Shown here in pieces: positions 27,927-37,142 of a stretch of DNA of 64,000 nt (its first letter is position 1; every line of letters starts with the position of its first letter). Under the pieces are notes generated by a model that worked only from the letters and a program-made list of their open reading frames with translations, was not told where the DNA came from and searched no databases. The position numbers were made by a program, and so were the translations under genes. Where the stretch lies: the NCBI RefSeq assembly GCF_000499845.2, contig NC_023754.2, positions 18,044,111 through 18,108,110 of the forward strand. Reading direction: 5' to 3'. The DNA is from Phaseolus vulgaris. Lineage: Eukaryota > Streptophyta > Magnoliopsida > Fabales > Fabaceae.

Positions 27927-28023
27927 TGTATCATGGTTGGGTTGTGTGTGTGAGAATGGAATGAAAAAGAAACGGTACACAGAATTTGAGGAAGAAGAAG
28001 AAGAAAGAAGGAGAACCAACAAC

Positions 28024-28061
28024 GGTCAAAACTTTGACTAATCTCACTTTTACGGTTGACT
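28024..28061. promoter_or_regulatory. Cluster of W-box cores upstream of the U-box gene
   Basis: Three TTGAC-type cores lie within 40 bp: GGTCAA at 28024 (a W-box on the minus strand), TTGACT at 28034 and TTGACT at 28056. They are about 100-135 bp before the chosen start codon. Clustered W-boxes bind WRKY factors and are common in defence-responsive genes. Function is inferred only. Confidence 0.45.
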
Positions 28062-29333
28062 TTACCTTCCTGTTAATACTAACTAACAGGAATATAACAA
28101 GTATTACATAATAAATTAAAAAATGAGTAATATACTTATGTATAAGTTAAAAATTTGAAGAAGACGTGTGATACAATTTTTATAAATTAATTTATGTATG
28201 TTTTTTAATTTAGAAGTAGTTTTCTTTTCTTATAGAAAAAAAAATTATCAAAATAATCTATAAACTTCACATAAATATTAATTTTGTATTTAATAAAAAT
28301 ATATAATATATAATATGGTTATGCTACATAGTACTAGAGTATATTTGGAGGTATACATATGTATATAGCATAGTAATTCTATAATATTGATGCGAAATAT
28401 ATTAATAATTTTGTGTAAAAGTGTAGTAGCGCTTAACAATAACGTTACTCATCTAAAATATACTAATAACTTTAACGGAAGAGGTTGACATTTTTTTTGT
28501 GTTTAATAATTTTGTTATAGCTTTATTTTTTAAAGATGTTTAAAGACTTCATAAAAAAAGTATAACTATTACATAAAATTCTCATAAACAATTACTCTCA
28601 ACTATTTAATGCTTTGTTCATCGTCTTCATTACGGTTTAAGGTTTATAACAATATTTGAGTCATTATCATTATCCATATCACTTGTGAGCATTTTGTCCA
28701 ACACTTGAGTGATATGCTTCATGAAAAGAGAGATCCCTCTTGATCTCTCTTGTTCAAGCTACAAATAATTGTTTAAGTTATATAACACATCACTTATGTA
28801 ATGCATAGTTACAATGATTGCACACTCCTTAAATTTATGCTTTAGAGACTCTTCAATATGACTATTAACACCAACCTACAACCATCATATTTTAAAAATG
28901 TATTATTAATGACCTTCACATTTTAAATAGGTACTAAATATAAGTTGTTCAAAATGATTTAGACACCTCTAAATCTTCAAAATCATTTTGTTATAGAAAA
29001 ATAAGAAATAAATCTAGCTTCTATTTATAATTTTTATTTCTATTAATTATATCTATTATTAATATAATACTAGAGTCTTATGATATGTAATATTTGATTT
29101 TTAAAAGATTAGATATTTATTTTTAAAAGTTTAAATAACAACTTTTTTCCAATTATTTTTTATTTTTATTATGTATTAAAAAAATTGAAGGATAAAAAAT
29201 TAAAAGAATATAATAATATAATAAATAATTTATTTAAAACTGCATTAAAAAAATAATTGAATGTTTTCAAAATTTTGAGGAAAGAGTCTTAAATAAGTAT
29301 TATCATCTTCTAACTTTGAAAAATAAAAAAATA

Positions 29334-29364
<31 letters not shown>

Positions 29365-31078
29365 ATTCCACCCTACGAGACTCGTATTTCCTCCTTAAAA
29401 CAAATGAAATTATATGTTCTCTTTTAAGTGTTGTATTTGTAAAAAAATAATTTTATTTAACTGTTATTTTTAAATTTTAAAGTAACATCAGTCTTTTTTT
29501 TATTAGTTGTATGGTTATCTTTTATTATTCTTTAATTAGTTTATATATATCATAATAAAAGAGATAAAAATAAAAATATATAAATGTTTTATTAAAATTA
29601 AAAATTTATTAAATTTCTTGGCCATACATCTTAGGAAAAAGGAACAAAATAAGTAATTGTAAGTAACTTTAATACTGTGTTTGTTTCCATTTTGGACAAA
29701 TAGGGATTTGTGAGAGGTGATTTTGTTTGTATCGATGTAGGAAGAAAAGTGAGAAAGAATTTGAGGGAGAGATGTGGTGCTTTCTCACTCTTGTGAAGAG
29801 AAATACGAGAAATGTCCTTCATTTTTAGTTTCCATTTTTAAATATTCAACTTCAGTTTAACATATTAATTGTAATAATAATTTATAAAATACATAAATTT
29901 TAATTTATTTATACGTAGAACAATTTAGTCATATTTAATTTTAATTACAAAGATAATCGTAATCAACAATTTTATCTATTTAAAAAAATATCAATTACAT
30001 CCTTATGAAAAAAGTTTTCATTTCTCATTATTTGTCATTTTATCCAAACAAATTATTTTTTACTCATATTCCCACCTGAAATTCACTGTGAATTCATCTT
30101 GAAATTCAAAGAATTGGGTTATTAAAAAAAGAAAGAAGAGAGTAATTGTGAGTAACTTGAAAGGTAAGAGTGTCCTATGAAAAGAGGACAGCATTTGTAG
30201 TGTTTTCCGAAGTTTTAGGATCAGTCAAATTGAAAGCAACTAATTATGGCAAAGTGTTATGGGAATTTGCGAAGTTCTAAATATCCATAACGTGCATTCT
30301 GTCGATTGCGTTGCGTTAGTTTTCAATGTTACCTTTAAAAGCTACAATCAACGTAGCCTCCCAAGAAAATATTTTATTTTCATGCAAAAATATCTCTATT
30401 TAATACTTATATCACATCTTTCCATAATATATAGATATAGATAGATAGATGTATATGTTTTTTTGAGATACTTTAACTATATCTATATATGATAAAAAAA
30501 ATTAAGTATAGGACTTTTAAATCTGTAACCTTATTTATATCTACTACAATTATATTAAGAATCATTAAAAAATACGTTATTAAAAATTAAGTATCAGTAT
30601 ATAAATATATTCAAGATATCATTTAAATAAAAACAATTTATGTAATTTCAAAAATTATATAATTATTCTCAAAATTCTATTGATCTCAAAAATTCATTTT
30701 CAATATACATAAAATAATAAATAAACGCCTTTTAAAAATGTATATTAAATATGTTATGTATTATTAGAAACTAATACTTAATTATTTTAGTCACTTTTTT
30801 TTCTATTTACCGATCATACTCTACAAATTATGATAAATTCATTACACAAATGATTATATAATAAAGTATATGAAAATGTGAATTAGATCATCAATGATGT
30901 CTTGATGTCTTGATTTATGTAATTCATTACACAAATCTTTTAAATTTTTTTCATATGATATTTTCATTTATGTGAATTAGATCATCAATGATATCTACTT
31001 TTAATAATGGGTGAGTTCACGTATTTTTATTTTTTTAATTATTTTCAATTATTATTTATGTCTATTTTTATTATTATT
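28062..31078. other. Intergenic, AT-rich, one coding-like relic
   Basis: Mostly low-complexity DNA with an (AT)n run at 29333-29359. On the minus strand, about 28960-28620 reads as two protein-like stretches (HIEESLKHKFKECAIIVTMH and SLFMKHITQVLDKML) separated by a stop. They are not recognised and could be a decayed transposase or gene fragment. Nothing else is supported. Confidence 0.5.
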
Positions 31079-31102
31079 AATGTTGGAAGCAATTAGTGGA
31101 TA

Positions 31103-31235
31103 GGACTCGAACCCCGAGTCTCTTATTAATATTATCAATAATAATAATAATCATAATAATATAAAAGAATTTGTTTGGTGTAGTGGTTAAAGTTTATTTA
31201 ATAACTTGAAGGAACTTGATTTCAAATCTCATCCA
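31103..31235. mobile_element. Possible tRNA-derived SINE pieces
   Basis: On the minus strand 31122-31103 contains GGGTTCGAGTCC, a perfect Pol III box B. On the plus strand 31172-31235 has TGGTGTAGTGGTTAA (box A-like) and then GATTTCAAATCTC (box B-like). The two are opposed and separated by an AATAAT microsatellite. They read as small SINE or tRNA relics, not functional tRNA genes. Confidence 0.35.
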
Positions 31236-31278
31236 GTGCTTGAAGGAACTTGATTTCAAATCTCATCCAGTGCTTGAA
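31211..31278. repeat. Exact 34-bp tandem duplication
   Basis: The 34-bp unit beginning GGAACTTGATTTCAAATCTC occurs twice without change (31211-31244, 31245-31278), followed by a partial third copy (GGAACTTGA). It includes the box B-like sequence of the possible SINE. Confidence 0.9.
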
Positions 31279-31484
31279 GGAACTTGAATAACAATTGTAC
31301 TTCTTTATTCAAAATCCTAGATAACAGGAAATAGAAATTAAATAAAGTTAGAAATAAAGAAAAAAAATGTCTCATACAAATGAAAAATGATTATATAGAC
31401 TATGGTTCAAGGTAAAACCGTAGTCTATTATTCAAATTTTTAGTATAGACTACGATTGTTTATATGAACCATAGTCTATAAGCT

Positions 31485-32500
31485 TGACATGTGCTACAGT
31501 GGATAAGGGAGTATACGGTGTACCATTGGGATGCCATATCCCATTTTTTGCAGTTCAAACTTGGTTGGGCAACACAAAAGATTAACAAATATTGGGAAAG
31601 TGTGTGGATTGTTGTGATTGGGGAGATTTGGAAACAAAAGAATCTTATCATTTTTAAGAATGGTAGAGTTGATAGCTCTTAGATTTTTACTTTGGCTCAA
31701 CTCAAGGTGTGGTCATGGATTACATGTACAAAGAGATTGACCTCTTTTACCTATGCCCAATGGTGTATGGATCCAAAGACATGTTTGACCTCTATTAAAA
31801 AGAAAAGTTGAAGTTTAGTTTTTTGTAGGAAGGATGTTTTTTTGGCTAAGGTAGAGGCTTCAATTGCTTAAATATTGTTTACTCTTTGTATTGAATGAGT
31901 GTGAAACAGGTGCTATTAACATTGGCCATAGGTCAGAATGAAGGTTTGTTTATGCTGTAGGGTTAAAGTTGGTATCAGGATTTGTGCAGGTACAAAAGTG
32001 CTTGGATTACGCTAGTTGTGGTGATGAAAATAGAATGTGGCTCCCAGTTAAGTATGTTGGTTTTTTGTGCAAGTTTTTGTGGTTTTTTGTTGTTGAGGCT
32101 ATGAACAGGTATTGCGGCTCCCGGCAGGTTAGTAGGTAGGTTAAATGTCTTTAGGTGTTAAAGAAAGCGAGTTTCTTTTTTTAGTGGTTCCTTTGTGATT
32201 TATTTGTGGGCGAGGACTTTGCTTTGTAAATGTGTTTGTGTGCTTCTAGTTGTATTAGGAGCTATTTTGTGTGTATTGTTTTTACTAAAGACTGGTTATA
32301 AGGACCTTGTTAGGCTAGACAATGATTTTTTTGTGTGGCTTACCATTCCTTCTAAATGAGGATTTGTTTGGTGGTGGATAGGGATTGAAGAATGTTTGTA
32401 GGTCAGGTGTTGTGCAGGTTGACATTAGCCACTTTCTGTATAAGGGTTGAGACACCCCTGAAGTGTCTCATTTTATTTTATTTATTCTTTGCTTGAAAAA
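31485..32500 (+). mobile_element. LINE 3' fragment, same family as 352-2171
   Basis: 31491-31682 decodes to YWESVWIVVIGEIWKQKN and LIIFKNGRVDSS, followed after a stop by LAQLKVWSWITCTKRL and AQWCMDP. This is the conserved C-terminal end of plant LINE ORF2 proteins. The 3' terminus at 32439-32492 matches that of the LINE at 2079-2132 almost base for base. The copy is 5'-truncated, and its 3' UTR is about 650 bp. Confidence 0.85.
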
Positions 32501-32800
32501 ACAAATAGTTTCATAGCCCATTGTTCAAATTTTGCGCATAAACTACGGTTGTTCATATGAACTGTAGGCTATAAGCTTGGCATAGACTACGACTTTGGGC
32601 AAAATGTAGTATATTGTTCAAATTTTGGATAGAAACTATGATAATTAAGTAAAATCGTTGTCTATGTGATGTTTATTTTAACCTTGTTTACAATCTGCGC
32701 CTCATTACAATCATTTTAGTTCTCTTCCTCGTGCTTCCTTTTTCCCTACATCGTTGTTGTCTTATCTTCCTTTAACAATTTTTTTTAATTAAATTTGTAA

Positions 32801-33669
32801 TACATTACATATGAATATAATCCGTATGTAACACTTTTTGTTATTTTTTAATTAAATTTGAAATAAGTTACATATGGACGGATTATATCCATATGTAACA
32901 GTTTTTTTTAATTAAATTTTTAATACATTACATATGGATTATATTTGTATGTAAAAAAATTATTTTTAAATTAAAAATGTAACACATTACATACAAATTA
33001 TATCTGTATGTAACAATTTTTATTTTTTGAATTAAATTTGTAATAAGTTACATACGAATTGTATCTGTATGTATCAATTTTTGTTTTTTAATATGTTACA
33101 TACGGATTACATTCGTATGTAAAAAAAAATTAATTAAATATTTAATACGTTACATACAGATTATATCCGTATGTAATAATTTCTATTTTTTGAATTAAAT
33201 TTTAAATACCTTACATACAGATTATATTCGTATGTAACAATTTTTCTCCTTTTAATTAAATTTGTAATAAGTTACATACGGATTATATTCATATATATCA
33301 AAAAAAATTTAATTACATTTTTAATAAGTTACATACGGATTAAATCCGTATGTAAAAAATTTATTTTTTTAATTAAGTATGTAATACGTAATTATATCTG
33401 TATGTAATAATTTCTGTTTTCTTAATTAAATTTTAAATACTTTATATACGGATTATATCCGTATGTAATTATTCCTGCTTCATGGCGTCAAAGTTACATA
33501 CAAATTATAGTCGTATGTACCTTTGGTTTACATACGGAAAAATCTGTATGTAATGTTTATTTACATACTGAATAGTCCGTATGTAAATATCCGTATGTAA
33601 CGTTCACTTTACATATGGATTTTTATCCGTATGTAATAATCAGTATGTAATTCTAAATTTTCTTATAGT
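32801..33669. repeat. Array of about 16 palindromic units ending in a CACTA-like terminus
   Basis: Each unit is an inverted repeat of TTACATACGGAT and ATCCGTATGTAA around a 2-6 base centre. Units lie near 32801, 32866, 32925, 32984, 33045, 33094, 33148, 33209, 33271, 33328, 33381, 33440, 33492, 33527, 33560 and 33607. Spacing is about 60 bp, with T-rich linkers containing TTAATTAAATTT, and tightens at the right end. Unit 33328-33355 is a near-perfect palindrome. The array stops next to AAATTTTCTTATAGTG (33654-33669), the reverse complement of CACTATAAGAAAATTT. This layout suggests a CACTA subterminal transposase-binding region. Confidence 0.85.
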
Positions 33670-34400
33670 GTAGATTGCGTTTTTACTTCATTTTGTCTTC
33701 TCTGCCTTACTCCTCCACGCCTTGCATTGTTCTCCCAAGTCGTCACTGTCGTCCACCACCAGGTTAGTAATTTTTTTTATTTTTTTTATTTTTTTCAATA
33801 ATTATTTTCATGAGTATGTTAATTTATGTTTTTCATTTTTATTTTTGTTTTTGTATTTATTATTAATTTATATTGAATTTGATGTAAAGTTATAGACAAC
33901 AATTCTTTTGTTTGTTTAGGGTTTAGGGTTTCACTTACAATATAGGTCGCGGTTATGTTAATAATTGTCGTATATAGTTGTGTTATAGACTACGATTGTT
34001 TAGTTGTCGTCTATAATTTTAAATTATAGACAACATGCATATAGACTATGATTCTAAAATTGCTATGCTTTAAAAACGCTCTCTAACAACATTTTTACAG
34101 TGACTTTACTTCACAATAGATCAATTGATGTATATAGTTATCCATTTGCATTCTTAACAGTTTTTAAATTATTGTATAAGTTGTTAACAATATGATAAGA
34201 TTATTAAAATGTTTATGATTAGTTGTATGTAACGATTAAGAGTTTTGTACTAATCAAATAGTATATTTATAATTTAAATTGTATTTTATTTTTAATGGAA
34301 GATGTGAGTTAAAGGTAAGGTATACATAGTATGAGTTCATATAGTTAAACTTAAACTTTAATTTGAATTTAAGATCGAGTAGAATTAATTAGTATATTTA

Positions 34401-34520
34401 TTATAAAGTGGGTTTTAAGCCTAACTCAACCCCCATAAAATCGACTCATAAGATTGAGGTTTGCACCCACTTATATACAATAAAATGTTCTCATCTCTAG
34501 TCAATGTGGGATCTCTAACA
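34401..34520 (-). repeat. TRIM element 1, LTR (3' LTR in minus orientation)
   Basis: On the minus strand it starts TGTTAGAGATCCCACATTGA and runs to CCCACTTTATAA, about 120 bp. The same LTR occurs at 41142-41257, and partly at 35194-35280. Its short length and the adjoining primer-binding site at 35175-35192 define a TRIM (terminal-repeat retrotransposon in miniature). Confidence 0.85.
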
Positions 34521-34565
34521 CACCCCCTCACGCCGAGAATGACAACTCGTGCGTGGGATAACATA

Positions 34566-35099
34566 GGGACAATTTCTTCTTGCACCTCTACGTTTTTTTT
34601 TCCTGCACCCCCACAATGTAATGCAAAGACAAAAATATTCCTATTATTTTTTAAAAATTCCAAAATACACATAAGACCCACACTACTATTTCTTCTTCCG
34701 GACAATGCAATTCGGTAATTTTACAGAATAGGAAATCTGCATTTATATTTTTTGCATTCTGGATTTCAAAATCCATAAATCTTCTGGATTGGTGAATCCG
34801 GTAATCTTCCGGATCCATCAATCCATAACAAAAATTAGACTTCTGGATTCAGCAATCCGGAAATCAACAAGTTGCTTTCGAAACACCCTTTATTTGAAAA
34901 AAGAACACAAATCACTTCCGGATTGATGAATCTGTAGTACACTCCCGAATTGATGAATCCGTAGCACACTCCCGAATCCCAATATTCGGTAACCTAAAAA
35001 ACTCTAGTTTTTTTAAATAAAAGGTGAAGGTCAGTTTTGGGATTTACAAAATTGTGGGGGTGCAGGAAGAAAAACGTAGGGATGCGGGAAGAAGAAGCT
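34566..35099. mobile_element. Miniature inverted-repeat element (MULE-like) inside TRIM 1
   Basis: Terminal inverted repeats of about 45 bp: the left end has TTCTTCTTGCACCTCTACG and the right end, reversed, TTCTTCCCGCATCCCTACG. TAACATA lies on both sides (34559-34565, 35100-35106), within a possible 9-bp duplication with two mismatches. Removing the element rejoins a plausible TRIM interior. The interior holds palindromic GGATT..AATCC words and no gene. Confidence 0.75.
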
Positions 35100-35280
35100 T
35101 AACATATGATGGCTGGTCCGATAACGACCCGATAGCGGGTGACCTGATAAGCCCAACAAATACTCGCTAAGATAAACTCGAAATGGCTCTGATACCATAT
35201 TACAAAGTGGACTTTAAGCCTAACTCAACTCCATGAGCCGATTTTATGGGGTTGAGTTAGGCTTAAAATCCACTTTGTAA

Positions 35281-35424
35281 TAATATTAGAATTAAAACCA
35301 TTTGTAATAATATTAGAATTAAAACCATATAGGAAAAATGTGTGAACTTATTAAAAAAAATGTAAATAGAAACATGAGAAGAAAATAAATCTCCTTCCTT
35401 CTTTCTTTTGAAAAAAAATAAAAT

Positions 35425-35460
<36 letters not shown>

Positions 35461-36980
35461 CTTTCAAAGCTTTTTCTTATTTTATCTTTCTTTTCCATTC
35501 TTCAAAATTATAAAAGTAAGTGGTTTCTATCTTTTCCTTAGTAGCTTCATCTTTCTCATCTTAAAGTTAGTCATATAAGAGTTTGGAAAATCTACATGCA
35601 CGATGTTTTTTTTAAGTAAATTCTAAATTTGAGTGTGTTTTCTTTGTAAGATTCTAAATTTTAAACTCCAAGGAGTTTGGTGATTATTTTTGCATTCAAT
35701 GTTATGTTTAAAATTTTATATGTGGCCATTAAATGTTAAATGTTATGTCTATGATAATAATGTATTTATTATATGTGGGCAAAAAATGGTATAAGTACAT
35801 AACTGTCATATGGACCAAATAAATAGTTTAATTATTCACACATATATATTATTATATCTAATATAATTATCTACCACTGTTGACCAATGAGAGGAAGAGA
35901 GTTTTTTATTCATAAAAAAATTGTGAATAAAATTATTATTCTAATATAAATCTAATAAATGTGAGTTTATTAAAATTGAAAAAAAAAACTATTCATGTAA
36001 AAAGTTGCTTTCAATTTCAAGCAAATCATTCATAAAATTAAACAATTAACAAATTAATTTATTTTGGAGAAATAAAATATGATAGTAATCTAATTGAAAT
36101 TGATTAAAACTTTTTGAGAATATTTCAAGCAACTCACCTACATAACACACTTAAAGATAAGTATGGTTTTGGTTGGTCTAAATATACTCTTTTATTATGT
36201 ATTATTTTTGTTTAAAGGATGAGTATGGTTTTGGTTGGTATAAATATACTCTTTTATTGTGTATTATTTTCGTTTAGTGGAATAAGTTAAATGATTGGTG
36301 TTTCAATATAGTTAATAGTTTTACATTTTTTAAAAGTAAATGATAAGAACAATTTATATATGTCTTTTTTTACTTTTTAAAATATTTTTTAAAGATAAAA
36401 CTGTAAGTCAATAAATTATAAAACTAACAATACTTTACATGCAGTAATTAATCTTATTGATAGAATACCTCTTAAAAATACGTGAGAATAAGTGAACATT
36501 TCTAACAAACTCTCAACTAGATAATACTTCAATAAAAACTCACATATGATATGTATTAAACTCAAATCACCAAGGTTCCTTGTAATAAAAATAAAATTTA
36601 TTGTTTGTTTTCTAACTTAATTATAGTATTATTTTATTTAAAATTTATAAAAATTATAATATAAATTTCTAATTCCATCATTTATATTTATTAGTTACTT
36701 AGTATATGGACGGCACCTGTATAAATATTCCAAATATGAACTTTAATATAACGTTGAAAGTTCCATGAATTTGACATAGAATTTTGTTGTGAAAATGGAG
36801 AATAAGGTTATGGGAAAACACTGTTTTGTGAATGTGACTGTCACAAATGAATAAGAAGAAACTGTCAATATCTGGAAGCATGAGACTGGTTTCTATGGAG
36901 AACCTGATTCCCTTGCCATTCAACTCTTCCCCTCCATGGTGGATTCCAATTAGCTGCTTCTACATAGTCACCTGTCAAGC
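35281..36980. other. Intergenic, upstream of the lectin gene
   Basis: AT-rich, with a (TA)n run at 35428-35458. There is a diverged direct repeat of GTATGGTTTTGGTTGGT plus ATAAATATACTC at about 36161-36265. No gene supported. Confidence 0.6.
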
Positions 36981-36987
36981 ATAAATG

Positions 36988-37097
36988 CACCTTTTTCTTT
37001 CCATAAGCTTCTCTTATGCACTCCCTAAAGGCACCATTTTCTTTCCATAAACTGCTCTTAAGCACTCCTTAAATACACCCTTTTGCTTGCATAAATA
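36988..37097 (+). promoter_or_regulatory. Lectin gene promoter: 44-bp duplication and TATA-like site
   Basis: CACCTTTTTCTTTCCATAAG (36988) and CACCATTTTCTTTCCATAAA (37032) begin two imperfect 44-bp direct repeats. A TATA-like ATAAATA at 37091-37097 lies about 50 bp before the start codon at 37143. The promoter role is inferred from position. Confidence 0.5.
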
Positions 37098-37142
37098 CAC
37101 TCCAACTTCTCTATTTGTCTCTCTTCTCACAAGCACAAGAAG

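Larger units (their letters stand above)
31392..34104. mobile_element. Nested CACTA-like complex with TATAGACTACG subterminal motifs
   Basis: Motifs of the form ATAGACTACGGTT and their reverse complements recur at 31396-31480, 32515-32675 and 33960-34050. The complex ends ATTTTTACAGTG at 34104, the reverse complement of CACTGTAAAAAT. A LINE fragment (about 31485-32500) and a second element with its own palindromic array (32801-33669) lie inside. Subterminal repeats in both orientations are typical of CACTA elements, where transposase binds them. The left terminus was not found, so borders are approximate. Confidence 0.5.
34401..35280 (-). mobile_element. TRIM retroelement 1, carrying a nested miniature element
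   Basis: Read on the minus strand, the right side has the end of a 5' LTR (GCTTAAAGTCCACTTTGTAA, 35213-35194) followed by TATGGTATCAGAGC. That is the primer-binding site for initiator Met tRNA used by many plant LTR elements. The 5' LTR is incomplete: at about 35236 it turns into an inverted copy of its own end, making a fold-back over 35194-35280. The internal part is interrupted by the element at 34566-35099. No protein is encoded; TRIMs depend on enzymes from other elements. Confidence 0.75.

Noticed and set aside
27457..27953. Plus- and minus-strand ORFs in the GC-rich stretch (76, 140 and 69 aa)
   Set aside because: They overlap exon 1 of the U-box gene in other frames and have biased composition (Pro/Ser or Gly/Arg rich).
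31103..31235. Functional tRNA gene suggested by box A and box B words
   Set aside because: The boxes are on opposite strands or degenerate, and no cloverleaf with acceptor pairing could be drawn; kept only as a possible SINE relic.
32801..33669. Regularly spaced repeats resembling a CRISPR array
   Set aside because: The genome is plainly plant nuclear. The units are palindromes with similar T-rich linkers rather than unique spacers, and there is a CACTA-like terminus at the end.
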